Positions 55,190-64,000 of a stretch of DNA of 64,000 nt are shown piece by piece. Under the pieces are notes generated by a model. The model did no database searches, had not been told where the DNA came from, and worked only from the letters and a program-made list of their open reading frames with translations. Position 1 is the stretch's first letter. Every line of letters begins with the position of its first letter. The translations under genes were made by a program, and so were the position numbers. Source of the stretch: Tissierella simiarum (GTDB taxonomy: Bacteria > Bacillota > Clostridia > Tissierellales > Tissierellaceae); contig NZ_JAHLPM010000003.1 in NCBI RefSeq assembly GCF_018917865.1, forward strand, positions 247,627 to 311,626, in the 5' to 3' direction.

Positions 55190-56086
55190 ATGGCTAGAAT
55201 TATTCAGTGCGTGCCAAACTTTAGTGAAGGAAGAAATAAGGAAATAATTGAGAAAATAGTAGAAGAAGTAAGAATTATGGAAGAAGTTAAGCTTCTTGAT
55301 TATTCTATGGATAAAGACCATAATCGTACAGTAGTTACTTTTATCGGTGAACCTGAAAAGGTCATTCTTGCTGCCTTTAATGCTTGTAAGGTAGCTAGTG
55401 AACTTATAGACATGAAGAATCATACTGGAGAGCATCCAAGAATGGGAGCCACTGATGTTATACCTATAATTCCAATATCAGATGTAACGATGGATGAGTG
55501 TGTTCAGCTATCAAAGGAATTAGGTGAAAGGATTGGAAAAGAGTTGAACATTCCTGTATTCTTATACGAAAAATCAGCTCAAACTTCTTTAAGAGAAAAT
55601 TTAGCCGATGTTAGAAGAGGTCAGTACGAAGGGATGGCAGAAAAGCTAAAAGACGAAATGTGGAAACCAGATTTTGGTCCAGCTAATTTAAATGAAAGGG
55701 CTGGAGTAACTGCAGTAGGTGCTAGAATGCCTTTAGTTGCCTTTAATGTAAATTTAGGAACCGATGATATTAATGTAGCCAAAAATATAGCTAAAGGTGT
55801 TAGAGCTAGTAGTGGTGGATTCAAATACTGTAAAGCTTTAGGGATAGAAATAAAGGAAAGAAACATAGTACAAGTTAGTATGAATATGGTAGACTATACT
55901 AAGACTCCATTATATAGAGTTTTTGATGTAATAGAAAGAGAGGCAAAAAGATATGGAGTAAATGTAGTTGGTAGTGAGGTTGTAGGGTTATTACCAATGG
56001 CTGCGTTAATAGATGTAGCAGATTATTATTTAAGATTAGAGAGCTTTGATCATAGTCAAATTCTTGAAAAAAGAATGTTTGAATAA
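55190..56086 (+). CDS. ftcD: glutamate formimidoyltransferase FtcD
   Basis: Transfers the formimino group of formiminoglutamate to tetrahydrofolate. 298 residues: transferase domains only, without the cyclodeaminase domain found in the animal fusion protein. CVPNFSEGRN, DHNRTVVTFIG, HTGEHPRMGATDVIPIIP and LRENLADVRRGQ are visible. The matching cyclodeaminase (FchA) is not in this window. It follows hutU by 11 bases. Confidence 0.95.
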   Translation: MARIIQCVPNFSEGRNKEIIEKIVEEVRIMEEVKLLDYSMDKDHNRTVVTFIGEPEKVILAAFNACKVASELIDMKNHTGEHPRMGATDVIPIIPISDVTMDECVQLSKELGERIGKELNIPVFLYEKSAQTSLRENLADVRRGQYEGMAEKLKDEMWKPDFGPANLNERAGVTAVGARMPLVAFNVNLGTDDINVAKNIAKGVRASSGGFKYCKALGIEIKERNIVQVSMNMVDYTKTPLYRVFDVIEREAKRYGVNVVGSEVVGLLPMAALIDVADYYLRLESFDHSQILEKRMFE

Positions 56087-56095
56087 GGTGATAAT

Positions 56096-57355
56096 ATGAG
56101 AGCTACTTTAATAATTAAAAATATTGACAACTTAATAACTTTAAAAGGTAAAGATAAACCTAGAATTAAAGAAGAAATGAGAGATATAGGACTAATTCAA
56201 AATGGAGTTATTGCTTTAAATGAAGCTGAGATCATTTATGTAGGGAAAGGAGAATTGCCAGAAAATATAACTATAGATGATGATACTATTATAATTGACG
56301 GAAAAGGAAAAACGGTAACACCGGGATTGGTAGATGCTCATACACATTTAGTTCATGGCGGTTCTAGAGAAAATGAGCTTTCTATGAAATTAAAGGGAAT
56401 GGAGTATTTAGATATTTTAGCAGCTGGTGGGGGAATTCATAGCACTGTTAAGGCTACTAGAGAAGCAACCTTTGAACAACTATATAGTAAAGCTAAAAAG
56501 AGCTTAGACACGATGATTAGCTATGGAACTACTACGGTTGAGGCAAAGAGTGGATATGGTATAGGCGATTTTCAGACAGAAATAAAACAGTTGGAAGTGG
56601 CTAGAAGGTTGAACGAAGACCATCCAGTAGATATTATATCAACCTTTATGGGAGCTCATGCTATTCCAAAAGATTATAATGAAGATCCAGATAAATTTGT
56701 AGATATTATAATTAATGAAATGATACCAGAAGTTAGTAAGAGAGATTTGGCTAAATTCTGTGATGTATTTTGTGAAAAAGGAGTATTTACTATTGAACAA
56801 TCAAGAAAAATTCTTCTGGCAGCATTAGAAAATGGTTTAATACCTAAAATTCATGCTGATGAAATAGAGTCTTTAGGTGGAGCCGAATTAGCTGCCGAAA
56901 TTGGATGTATTACAGCAGATCATTTAATTGCTGCTAGTGATGAAGGCATTAAGATGATGGCAGGAAAAGGGATAATAGCGAATTTATTGCCAGGAACTAG
57001 TTTTAATTTGCAAGCGGGAAAGTTTGCTAGGGCTAGAAAAATGATAGAAGAAGGAGTTGCAATTGCTCTTTCTACAGATTATAATCCAGGTAGTTGTCCT
57101 ACTGAAAATCTTCAATTGGTAATGAGCTTTGCTTCATTGATAATGAAATTGACTCCTGAAGAAGTAATAACGGCGGTAACAATTAATGGAGCAGCTGCTT
57201 TAGGTTTAGAAGAAAAGATAGGAAGCTTAAAAGTTGGAAAGCAAGGAGATATAGTTATATTTGATGCGCCAAATTTAGATTATATAATATATCATTTTGG
57301 AATTAACCATACTGATAAGGTTGTAAAGAAAGGAAAAGTTGTTTTTAGTAAGTAA
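56096..57355 (+). CDS. hutI: imidazolonepropionase HutI
   Basis: Metal-dependent amidohydrolase opening imidazolonepropionate to formiminoglutamate. 419 residues. Metal ligands in VDAHTHLVHGGSRENE, STFMGAHAIP, KIHADEIESLGGAELA, TADHLIAAS and STDYNPGSCPTENLQLVM (in parts). Last gene of the hut cluster; the order runs H, U, FtcD, I, so substrates go from histidine to glutamate and 5-formimino-tetrahydrofolate. Confidence 0.97.
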   Translation: MRATLIIKNIDNLITLKGKDKPRIKEEMRDIGLIQNGVIALNEAEIIYVGKGELPENITIDDDTIIIDGKGKTVTPGLVDAHTHLVHGGSRENELSMKLKGMEYLDILAAGGGIHSTVKATREATFEQLYSKAKKSLDTMISYGTTTVEAKSGYGIGDFQTEIKQLEVARRLNEDHPVDIISTFMGAHAIPKDYNEDPDKFVDIIINEMIPEVSKRDLAKFCDVFCEKGVFTIEQSRKILLAALENGLIPKIHADEIESLGGAELAAEIGCITADHLIAASDEGIKMMAGKGIIANLLPGTSFNLQAGKFARARKMIEEGVAIALSTDYNPGSCPTENLQLVMSFASLIMKLTPEEVITAVTINGAAALGLEEKIGSLKVGKQGDIVIFDAPNLDYIIYHFGINHTDKVVKKGKVVFSK

Positions 57356-57358
57356 ACA

Positions 57359-57387
57359 TTGTAAATAGATACTAAATAGTATATAAT
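57359..57387 (+). promoter_or_regulatory. promoter of the riboswitch/GDT1 transcript
   Basis: TTGTAA (57359-57364), 17 bases, TATAAT (57382-57387), predicting a start near 57394, just before the riboswitch. The -35 begins 4 bases after the hutI stop. Confidence 0.8.
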
Positions 57388-57397
57388 GTGTGTAATA

Positions 57398-57510
57398 TGA
57401 GATGCTAAGAGGGAGTAGCTGTAGTATAATATACTACAAGTAGGATCAACATACTGGTAGAAATACCTGGTCCTATTTACTTAAGGTTTAAGGAGCGAGA
57501 CTTTTAGCTT
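57398..57510 (+). promoter_or_regulatory. yybP-ykoY (manganese) riboswitch
   Basis: GCTAAGAG (57404-57411) followed by GGAGTAGC, CAACATACTGG near 57447-57457, and AGCGAGACTTTTAGC near 57494-57508 match the yybP-ykoY layout. The P1 helix GCTAAGAG/CTTTTAGC (57501-57508) closes the aptamer and shares its 3' strand with the left arm of the following terminator. Mn2+ binding therefore should favour P1 and readthrough. The downstream gene is a GDT1-type Mn exporter, a known target of this class. Confidence 0.9.
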
Positions 57511-57543
57511 AATAGGAATTCCTATTAAGCTAAAAGTCTTTTT
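57498..57543 (+). terminator. riboswitch-controlled terminator
   Basis: A perfect 19-bp stem: left arm 57498-57516, loop AATT (57517-57520), right arm 57521-57539, then T-rich. Left-arm bases 57501-57508 are also the 3' strand of aptamer P1, so the two structures exclude each other. Confidence 0.9.
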
Positions 57544-57571
57544 AATTATATATTAAAGAAAGGGGATAAAA

Positions 57572-58693
57572 ATGATAGGAGAACTTATTAGAGCCTTTTT
57601 ATTGATTTTTGCTGCAGAAATGGGAGATAAAACTCAAATCATTGCTATGACTTTTGCCACTCAATATAAAGTTAGAGATGTAATAGCAGGTGTTTTTATA
57701 GGAGTATTATTTAACCATGGAATAGCCATAGTTTTGGGAAGATATCTATCTAAAGTAATTCCATTAAATTTAATTCAAATAATAGCAGGAATAATGTTTG
57801 TTATATTTGGTATATTGGCTTTAAAAGATGAAGATGAAGAAGAAATAGAAAATAAGAAGGCTTTTGGTCCAATAGCTACAGTAGCATTTGCATTTTTTGT
57901 TGGAGAGCTGGGAGATAAAACTCAATTGACTGCTATGACTTTAGCAACAGAAGGAAATTTCCCCCTATTTATCCTTATGGGCACTATCTTAGGAATGATA
58001 GTTACTAGTGGATTGGGTATTTTTATTGGAAGTAAGATAGGAGAAAAAATTCCTGATATTTTTATTAAAATTACTTCTTCCATAGTATTTATATTTTTTG
58101 GAACTCTTAAATTGTTTAGTACTATTCCTTCTATTTATTTAAAACCTTTGAATATTATTTTATACTTTACTATTTTAATTGCTATAGAAAGTTATTTAAT
58201 AAAAACTATAGTTAAACAGAGGAGAACAGGAGCTAAATCTTTGATGAAAGAAGTAGCCACAACCCTATACACTCAAACTCAAATGCTAAAAGAGGTTTTG
58301 GATAATATTTGTTTAGGAAGAGATAAATGTGGAGCTTGTTCCGGTAGTGAATGCTTATTAGGATATACAAGGCATATTCTTCGAGAAGCTAGGGAAAAAG
58401 GGAATTATTATGATGATTTTTCTGTTGATTTAAATAAATTAATTAAAAAAGATTATGATAAGACAAAGGTGCTACAGGCTTTAAGCTTGATATTATCAGA
58501 TTATTTACAGAATGGCTGGGAACAAGATCAAAATTTTGTTATTAATCAAGTTAAGAGATCTTTAGAAATAATATTATTTGAAGAACCTATTAAGAATAAA
58601 GAGAATATTAACGATTATTTTAATGAAGTAAGAATAAAAGACAAAGTAATGGCTTCTATTTTAGAAGAAAGGGTTAAAGAAAATTTAATATGA
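57572..58693 (+). CDS. GDT1/UPF0016-family manganese exporter with Cys-containing C-terminal extension
   Basis: 373 residues. The first ~210 residues are the usual two-repeat membrane protein: EMGDKT (about 15-20) and ELGDKT (about 112-117) are the paired metal-binding motifs, with six membrane helices. Homologues are about 190-230 residues. Here about 160 extra cytoplasmic residues follow, with a Cys cluster CLGRDKCGACSGSEC (about 247-261) and then a helical, acidic/basic segment. The extension could bind metal or regulate export (inference). Controlled by the Mn riboswitch. Confidence 0.88.
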   Translation: MIGELIRAFLLIFAAEMGDKTQIIAMTFATQYKVRDVIAGVFIGVLFNHGIAIVLGRYLSKVIPLNLIQIIAGIMFVIFGILALKDEDEEEIENKKAFGPIATVAFAFFVGELGDKTQLTAMTLATEGNFPLFILMGTILGMIVTSGLGIFIGSKIGEKIPDIFIKITSSIVFIFFGTLKLFSTIPSIYLKPLNIILYFTILIAIESYLIKTIVKQRRTGAKSLMKEVATTLYTQTQMLKEVLDNICLGRDKCGACSGSECLLGYTRHILREAREKGNYYDDFSVDLNKLIKKDYDKTKVLQALSLILSDYLQNGWEQDQNFVINQVKRSLEIILFEEPIKNKENINDYFNEVRIKDKVMASILEERVKENLI

Positions 58694-58897
58694 ATAAAAG
58701 ATTGATGCCGTATAAACTTCTATATCTAGAAAGGTATAAGTATAAAAATAATTAGTTACCTCTTTTTAGTAGATGGTATATAATATATGTTAAAATAATA
58801 TAATTCTTAAAATATATTAAAAATAAAGCAGGATAAAGTCTATAAATGTAGAACTAGTATGAATAATGTATTAAAATAGAACAGAAGGAGGAATAAT

Positions 58898-59356
58898 ATG
58901 GCTGAAAATCAATATGTAGTTTTTAAACTAGGTAAAGAAGAATTTGGAATAGACATTATGAATGTTAAAGAGATAGTGCCTCATCAAGATTCAATTCAAA
59001 TACCAAATACTCCTAGTTTTATTGAAGGTATTATCAATTTTAGAGGAAGTGTAATTCCAATAATAAATTTAAAAAAACGATTTAAATTGGATTATGATGA
59101 AATTACAAAAGACACTAGAATCATCGTTATTACTTTAGAAGAAAAACAAATAGGTTTTATTGTTGATGAAGCTTCACAGACTGTTAGACTAGATGATGAT
59201 CAAATAGATGAAGCACCGGACATAATATCTGGTGTAGACAGAAGATATATTACGGGAGTAGGCAAATTGGATGAAAAAAGACTTTTGATACTAATAGATT
59301 TAGAGAAAGTTTTATCAGATAATGAGATTGATGAGATAAATAAATTAGAAGTTTAA
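58898..59356 (+). CDS. cheW: CheW-like adaptor protein
   Basis: 152 residues, a single CheW domain: VFKLGKEEFGIDIMNVKEIV, FIEGIINFRGSVIPIINL (in part: NFRGSVIPIINLKKRF), IGFIVDEASQTVRL and LILIDLEKVL. CheW couples chemoreceptors to CheA, but no chemotaxis gene is adjacent. It lies 20 bases before a DegS-like kinase and probably shares its transcript. GGAGG ribosome binding site. Confidence 0.92.
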   Translation: MAENQYVVFKLGKEEFGIDIMNVKEIVPHQDSIQIPNTPSFIEGIINFRGSVIPIINLKKRFKLDYDEITKDTRIIVITLEEKQIGFIVDEASQTVRLDDDQIDEAPDIISGVDRRYITGVGKLDEKRLLILIDLEKVLSDNEIDEINKLEV

Positions 59357-59376
59357 AAAATTATGGGGTGCAAAGT

Positions 59377-60537
59377 ATGGAGAATAAGCTACCAAATATC
59401 AAAAAAATAAATGAAATATTAGATAAAACAATTAAATCTATTACAAGTAGTAGAGAAGAGATCCATGAAGTTGTAGACCATTCAAGAAATGAGTGTAAAA
59501 GATTAGAAGATGAATTAAATAAATTACAATCAAAAACAGAAAAGGTTATTAAGGAAGTTGATTCTTTGGAACTAGAAGAAAGAAGAAGCCGCAGTTATTT
59601 ATCAAGGGTAAGTAAGAATTTCAATACTTATACTGAAAATGATATAAGAGAAGCTTATGAAATAGCTAATGAAATAAGAGTTAGGCTTATATTGAAAAGA
59701 GAAGAAGAAAGAACCTTGATAGAAAGGCGTAAAGAGACTGAGGTTAGATTAAAATCAGCTTGTGAAGTTTGTAAGAAGGCTGAAAATATAGACAAGCAAA
59801 TTAGTGTAGCAACTGAGTATCTAATGGGAAATGTTGATCATATAGTAGGTACTGTTGATGATTTAAGTAAACGACATTTTCTTGGCATAAAGATTATTGA
59901 AGCTCAAGAAGAAGAAAGACAACGGGTAGCTAGGGATATTCATGATGGTCCAGCTCAGTCAATGGCAAATATAGTAGTAAAGACAGAACTGTGTGAAAGG
60001 TTACTAGAAGTAGATAAGGATAGAACAAAAGAGGAACTTGGCAATCTTAAAACCATAGTTAGAGGAGCATTGAAAGATATTAGAAAAATAATATATGACT
60101 TAAGACCTATGTCCTTAGACGATTTAGGTTTAGTTCCTACTATTGAAAGATATGTATCTATTTTTAAGGAAGATACTCATATAGATATAGAATTAAAGAT
60201 ACTTGGAAGCTTTAATGATATGGAACCTGTTATAGAGGTTGCAATTTTTAGAATAATTCAAGAATCCTTAAATAATATCCAAAAACATTCAAAAGCTACT
60301 TATGTTATGATATCTATGGAAAAAACCTTAACTAGACTGAACATATCTATTTTAGATAATGGTGTCGGGTTCTGTGTTGATGCAGTTAAAAATAGTACTA
60401 AAACCGTTTCAGGTGGATTTGGATTAATGAACATTAGAGAAAGGGTAGAATTATTAAACGGGAAATTCCAAATAAAATCATCTCCAGGCTTAGGAACTAA
60501 GCTAAGCCTATTCATACCTTTATCCGAGGAGGAATAA
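59377..60537 (+). CDS. DegS-like sensor histidine kinase
   Basis: About 386 residues, cytoplasmic. A long N-terminal coiled coil (residues about 10-165) matches the DegS sensor type. The HisKA_3 dimerisation domain has the phospho-acceptor in [16 protein letters not shown], and the HATPase_c domain shows [23 protein letters not shown] and [16 protein letters not shown] 59377 is preferred over GTG 59368 because GGGG (59365-59368) is just upstream. Partner of the next gene. Confidence 0.93.
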   Translation: MENKLPNIKKINEILDKTIKSITSSREEIHEVVDHSRNECKRLEDELNKLQSKTEKVIKEVDSLELEERRSRSYLSRVSKNFNTYTENDIREAYEIANEIRVRLILKREEERTLIERRKETEVRLKSACEVCKKAENIDKQISVATEYLMGNVDHIVGTVDDLSKRHFLGIKIIEAQEEERQRVARDIHDGPAQSMANIVVKTELCERLLEVDKDRTKEELGNLKTIVRGALKDIRKIIYDLRPMSLDDLGLVPTIERYVSIFKEDTHIDIELKILGSFNDMEPVIEVAIFRIIQESLNNIQKHSKATYVMISMEKTLTRLNISILDNGVGFCVDAVKNSTKTVSGGFGLMNIRERVELLNGKFQIKSSPGLGTKLSLFIPLSEEE

Positions 60538-60541
60538 ATTA

Positions 60542-61204
60542 ATGAAGAACAGACCAATAAGTGTAATGATTGCAGATGACCATGCACTAATAAGAGAAGG
60601 AATAAAACAAATATTAGAACTAGAAAATGATATAACTGTTATAGCTCAGGCTGGAGATGGGGAAGAAGCCATAGAGAAGGCGTTAGAATTAAAACCAGAA
60701 GTTATTTTATTAGACATTAATATGCCAAAGGTAAATGGCATTGAAGCTCTTAGAAGATTTAAAGATCTTGGAATCAGTTCAAAGGTTATAATGTTAACTA
60801 TTCATGAAGATAAAGAATATATATATGAGACAATAAAAATTGGAGCTAATGGATATGTATTAAAGGATTCAGAGGCAGACAGTCTTATTAAAGCCATTAG
60901 GGATGTAGGGAGAGGTAAAACATATATACAGCCTAGCATAGCAACGGTATTAGTTAAAGACTCACAAAACATGAATAACGAAAATAATAAAGAGTTTATG
61001 AAAGTTAATTCTTTAACTAAGAGAGAGTATGAAGTGTTAATTTTAATAGCAGAAGGTCTAAACAATAGAGATATTGCTGAAAAACTGTTTATTAGTGAGA
61101 AAACAGTTAAGAACCATGTATCTAATATCTTTAAGAAATTAGAGGTAAATGATAGGATACAAGCTGCTATTTTTGCATTTAGGAATAATATTAAGAAAAT
61201 TTAA
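60542..61204 (+). CDS. DegU-like NarL/FixJ-family response regulator
   Basis: 220 residues. Receiver domain with the acidic pocket in [13 protein letters not shown], phospho-Asp in [13 protein letters not shown] and Lys in [10 protein letters not shown]-terminal LuxR-type helix-turn-helix [22 protein letters not shown] with [17 protein letters not shown]. It starts 4 bases after the kinase gene. Targets are unknown; DegU relatives control secreted enzymes, motility and competence. Confidence 0.93.
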   Translation: MKNRPISVMIADDHALIREGIKQILELENDITVIAQAGDGEEAIEKALELKPEVILLDINMPKVNGIEALRRFKDLGISSKVIMLTIHEDKEYIYETIKIGANGYVLKDSEADSLIKAIRDVGRGKTYIQPSIATVLVKDSQNMNNENNKEFMKVNSLTKREYEVLILIAEGLNNRDIAEKLFISEKTVKNHVSNIFKKLEVNDRIQAAIFAFRNNIKKI

Positions 61205-61216
61205 AGGAGGGTTACT

Positions 61217-62641
61217 GTGGAAGATAAATTAGATATAAATGAATTAAAAGATAAAATTTTATTTAATACTAATAATGTTTGGGACAAGATAGATAAAGAG
61301 GAAACAGAAGAAGTATTTAAGATAAATGAAGATTATAAAGAGTTTCTGGACAAAGGAAAAACAGAAAGAGAGTCTATTAAGGAAATAATAAAAAGAGCAG
61401 AAGAAAAGGGATTTAAATCAATTGAAGAAATTTTAAAAGAAAATACTAGATTATTACCTGGAGATAAGATATATATAAATAATAAAGACAAAGGTGCTGC
61501 TTTGTTTGTTATTGGAAAAAATCATATTGAGAAAGGTATGAATATAATAGGATCTCATATAGATTCACCTCGATTAGATCTAAAACAAAATCCATTATAT
61601 GAAGATTCTGATTTAGCTTTTTTAAAAACTCATTATTATGGAGGAGTAAAAAAATATCAATGGGTTGCATTACCTTTGGCTTTGCATGGCATAATACTTA
61701 AGAAAAGTGGAGAAAGAATAGATGTATCTATTGGTGAGGACCATGATGAACCAGTATTTTACATAACGGATTTACTTCCACATTTAGCAAAAGATCAAAT
61801 GAGTAAGACCTTAAGTGATGGAATTACTGGGGAAGGTTTAAATATTTTAGTAGGTAGTATTCCTTTTAACGATAAAGATATTAAAGATAAAATTAAGTTT
61901 AATATATTAAAAATTTTATATGAAAAGTATGGAATTATAGAAGAAGACTTTATAGCTGCAGAGCTTGAGTTGGTACCTGCTGAGAAAGCAAGAGATTTAG
62001 GTTTTGATAGAAGTATGGTTATGGCTTATGGACATGATGATAGAGTTTGTGCTTATACTTCATTAAAAGCTATATTAGATATTGAAGAAGTAGACACTAC
62101 AGCTGTTGCTTTATTTGTAGACAAAGAAGAAATTGGAAGTGTTGGTAATACTGGAATGGAAGCAGCTTTCTTTGAGAATGGATTAATGGAAATAGTTAAT
62201 CTTTTAGAAGGAGAATATAATTTATCTATAGTTAAAAAGTCATTAAGTAATTCAAAAGCTTTATCTGCAGATGTAGCAGCAGGATATGATCCAAACTATT
62301 CTGATGCCTATGAAAAATTAAATACAGCTTTTATAGGAAAAGGAATTACAATAGTTAAATATACGGGATCTAGAGGAAAAGGCGGATGTAATGACGCTAA
62401 TTCAGAATTTGTTAACTATGTAAGAAGTATTTTTAATAAGAACAATATAGTATGGCAAAGTGGTGAATTAGGCAAAGTAGATCAAGGTGGAGGAGGTACC
62501 ATAGCATATATACTTGCTAGACATGGCATGGAAGTATTAGATTGTGGAGTACCTGTTCTTAGTATGCATGCACCTTATGAAGTAGTAAGTAAAGCTGATG
62601 TTTATATGACTTATAAAGGATATAAAGCGTTTTACTGTTAA
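61217..62641 (+). CDS. M18-family aminopeptidase
   Basis: 474 residues from GTG 61217 with AAAGGAGGG upstream. Dinuclear zinc ligands are visible: IIGSHIDSPRLDLK, YGHDDRVCAYTSL, VDKEEIGSVGNTGMEA, SADVAAGYDPNYSD and LSMHAPYEVVSK. It releases N-terminal, mainly acidic or neutral, residues from peptides in the cytoplasm. Together with PepF it fits a peptide and amino-acid diet. Confidence 0.93.
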   Translation: MEDKLDINELKDKILFNTNNVWDKIDKEETEEVFKINEDYKEFLDKGKTERESIKEIIKRAEEKGFKSIEEILKENTRLLPGDKIYINNKDKGAALFVIGKNHIEKGMNIIGSHIDSPRLDLKQNPLYEDSDLAFLKTHYYGGVKKYQWVALPLALHGIILKKSGERIDVSIGEDHDEPVFYITDLLPHLAKDQMSKTLSDGITGEGLNILVGSIPFNDKDIKDKIKFNILKILYEKYGIIEEDFIAAELELVPAEKARDLGFDRSMVMAYGHDDRVCAYTSLKAILDIEEVDTTAVALFVDKEEIGSVGNTGMEAAFFENGLMEIVNLLEGEYNLSIVKKSLSNSKALSADVAAGYDPNYSDAYEKLNTAFIGKGITIVKYTGSRGKGGCNDANSEFVNYVRSIFNKNNIVWQSGELGKVDQGGGGTIAYILARHGMEVLDCGVPVLSMHAPYEVVSKADVYMTYKGYKAFYC

Positions 62642-62642
62642 T

Positions 62643-62676
62643 AAAAGACCAAAAGGCTTAAGCTTTTTGGTCTTTT
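62643..62676. terminator. bidirectional terminator
   Basis: AAAAGACCAAAAGGCT (62643-62658) pairs with AGCTTTTTGGTCTTTT (62661-62676), with A and T runs on either side. Between convergent M18 aminopeptidase and LysR genes. Confidence 0.85.
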
Positions 62677-63569
62677 ATATATTCTAATATAAAATTTTTA
62701 AAGGTTTCACTAAGAGGAGAAAGTTGTCTACTTTTATGAAAAACAAAATAGAACTTTCTAGTTAAATCTATACCATTAATGTAGTAAACTTTATACTTGT
62801 CCAATTTAATGTCATCAGATACTGCCTTTTCAGACAAAAAGCTTACCCCTACTCCAAGAGACACTAATTCTTTAATTGTTTCAGTATCTTCTATATAAGC
62901 CATTACATTAAGTTGACCTAGAGATATACCTGCTTTTTCTAATTTACTTTCTATTAAATCTCTAGTTCCAGAACCCTCTTCTCTAAAAAGAATCTTATCC
63001 TTAAATAAAACATTCTTGTCAATATAAGAATAATTCGGTTTATCATAAGCTGGGGTATTTGGAGTAATAAGCAAAAGCTTATCTTCCATTAATTCAATGT
63101 ATTTTAAGCTATTAGATTGATACTTAGCTCCAACAATACCGAAATCGGTTTCACCATCTAAAATACTTTTAACTACTTTCTTTGAATCTTTATCGGACAA
63201 ATTAAAAGATACATCTGGATATTTAGTTAAAAAGTTTTTAATAATATTTGGGAGCACATACTTTCTAGGAACGGAACTAGAGTATATATGTAAATGTCCC
63301 TGTATCTTACCCTGGTAAGTTGCTAAATCAAACTTAGCCATTTCACAGGAGTTAATAATATTAATAGCATATTTATACAATAAATTACCTGCATCAGTTA
63401 AAGTAATTTTTTTCCCAAATCTATTAATTAAGAGGGTGCCTAGTTCCTTTTCTAAATTTTGTATATGGTTAGTAACTGTAGGTTGAGTAATAAAAAGTTT
63501 TTCTGCAGCTTTTGAAAAACTTTTAAGTTTTGCTACTTCAACGAAAGTTTCTAATTGGCGCAAATCCAT
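62658..63569 (-). CDS. LysR-family transcriptional regulator
   Basis: 303 residues. N-terminal winged HTH: LRQLETFVEVAKLKSFSKAAEKLFITQPTVTNHIQNLEKELG (quoted as SFSKAAEKLFITQPTV), then a two-lobe effector domain (LDGETDFGIVGAK, DKLLLITPNTPAY, FREEGSGTRDLIE). It resembles the selenium-metabolism-associated LysR subgroup of clostridia, but this is only by likeness. ATG 63569 is taken over GTG 63578 because of AGAGGTG just upstream. Divergent from the rRNA operon. Confidence 0.9.
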   Translation of the reverse strand: MDLRQLETFVEVAKLKSFSKAAEKLFITQPTVTNHIQNLEKELGTLLINRFGKKITLTDAGNLLYKYAINIINSCEMAKFDLATYQGKIQGHLHIYSSSVPRKYVLPNIIKNFLTKYPDVSFNLSDKDSKKVVKSILDGETDFGIVGAKYQSNSLKYIELMEDKLLLITPNTPAYDKPNYSYIDKNVLFKDKILFREEGSGTRDLIESKLEKAGISLGQLNVMAYIEDTETIKELVSLGVGVSFLSEKAVSDDIKLDKYKVYYINGIDLTRKFYFVFHKSRQLSPLSETFKNFILEYIKDQKA

Positions 63570-63602
63570 TTCAATCACCTCTTTCTATTATCAATCTATC
63601 AT

Positions 63603-63653
63603 TATTCTATTAGATTATAGTTATAGATCTATCCCTATTCTAACAGATTATAG
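63603..63653. repeat. direct repeat, candidate LysR operator
   Basis: TATTCTATTAGATTATAG (63603-63620) and TATTCTAACAGATTATAG (63636-63653) differ at 2 of 18 positions and lie 33 bases apart, about three helical turns. Each contains a CTAT/CTAA-N-ATAG dyad of LysR-box style, and a perfect ATAGATCTAT palindrome (63624-63633) sits between them. Confidence 0.65.
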
Positions 63654-63697
63654 ATAAATTTTAAAATATAAAATTTCTATTCTATAATATAATACTA

Positions 63698-63726
63698 TTG
63701 ACAAACCATTTAAAAGCTGATAATAT
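63698..63726 (+). promoter_or_regulatory. rRNA operon promoter P1
   Basis: TTGACA (63698-63703), 17 bases, TAATAT (63721-63726). The first of two tandem promoters before the 16S rRNA gene. Confidence 0.7.
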
Positions 63727-63796
63727 GAAATAGCTGTCACAAGAAAGGGCTTAAAAACAGCCTTTTAAAAAATTAAAAAAGATTTTTTAAAAAGTG

Positions 63797-63827
63797 TTGA
63801 CAGAAGAAACAGAATGTGCTATATTAT
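63797..63827 (+). promoter_or_regulatory. rRNA operon promoter P2
   Basis: TTGACA (63797-63802), 17 bases, TATATT (63820-63825), overlapping TATTAT (63822-63827). It lies about 105 bases before the mature 16S end. The leader holds a GC-rich CCCCTCGATGAGGG hairpin and CCTAGAAAACTAAACAG, a boxA-like antitermination region. Confidence 0.85.
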
Positions 63828-63933
63828 AAAAGTCCCCTCGATGAGGGAGGCGAAGAACCTAGAAAACTAAACAGTGTGAAATACTTTGAGTTAGAAATTT
63901 ATTCAAAGAGAAATAAAAGAGCTAATCAAACTT

Positions 63934-64000
<67 letters not shown>

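Overview
The window is a contiguous piece of chromosome from an AT-rich, low-GC, anaerobic Gram-positive bacterium. The AGGAGG-type ribosome binding sites, frequent TTG/GTG starts, a clostridial-style cobalamin cluster, a histidine-fermentation cluster and the 16S rRNA 5' end all point to Clostridia/Tissierellia. That placement is an inference from gene content, not from a database match.

Layout. 1-562: 5' part of a minus-strand alpha/beta hydrolase that runs off the left edge. 800-17650: an adenosylcobalamin-riboswitch-controlled operon of about 16.5 kb. It holds cobalt uptake (cbiMNQO), cobaltochelatase (cbiK), a corrinoid/metal-chelate binding protein and permease (btuF-btuC-like, no ATPase gene beside them) and nearly the whole anaerobic corrin pathway (cbiP, cbiB, cobD, cbiA, cbiC, cbiD, cbiE, cbiT, cbiL, cbiF, cbiG, cbiH, cbiJ), ending with a small Cys-rich protein and a terminator. 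17652-23451: a PspC-like protein, an FHA-FtsW/RodA-PBP cell-wall trio and oligoendopeptidase F. 23471-30055: a putative ribosomally made, radical-SAM-modified peptide island with a Cys-rich precursor, a SPASM maturase, an ABC exporter, a divergent S41-type peptidase and an HTH-TPR regulator. 30109-43893: housekeeping and accessory genes (nadK, rluD-type, ftsH-type, 6S RNA, PHP phosphatase, a heterodimeric ABC exporter, YtxH-like proteins, GDPD, lipid kinase, MarR). 43936-49326: one very large pseudokinase-AAA-TPR-GAF-GGDEF signalling gene cut by a single in-frame stop. 49541-51556: LacI regulator, DUF3899-like protein and ThpR. 51611-57355: hutH-hutU-ftcD-hutI. 57359-58693: a yybP-ykoY (Mn2+) riboswitch and a GDT1-family Mn exporter. 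58898-62641: cheW, a DegS/DegU-like two-component pair and an M18 aminopeptidase. 62658-64000: a divergent LysR regulator, tandem rRNA promoters and the start of a 16S rRNA gene.

The most striking observation is in the cobalamin operon. Both corrin amidotransferases appear to have lost glutaminase function, by two different routes. CbiP has an apparently clean internal loss of the whole class I glutaminase domain, and CbiA has its glutaminase nucleophile Cys replaced by Gly. Together these enzymes install all six peripheral amides, so the pathway looks wired to use free ammonia, which fits an amino-acid fermenter (the hut cluster lies in the same window). Other items worth attention are the missing in-frame start of cbiE (one G short, at a possible -1 slip site), the CX3D-rich precursor gene flanked by an inverted repeat, and the nonsense-split signalling giant.
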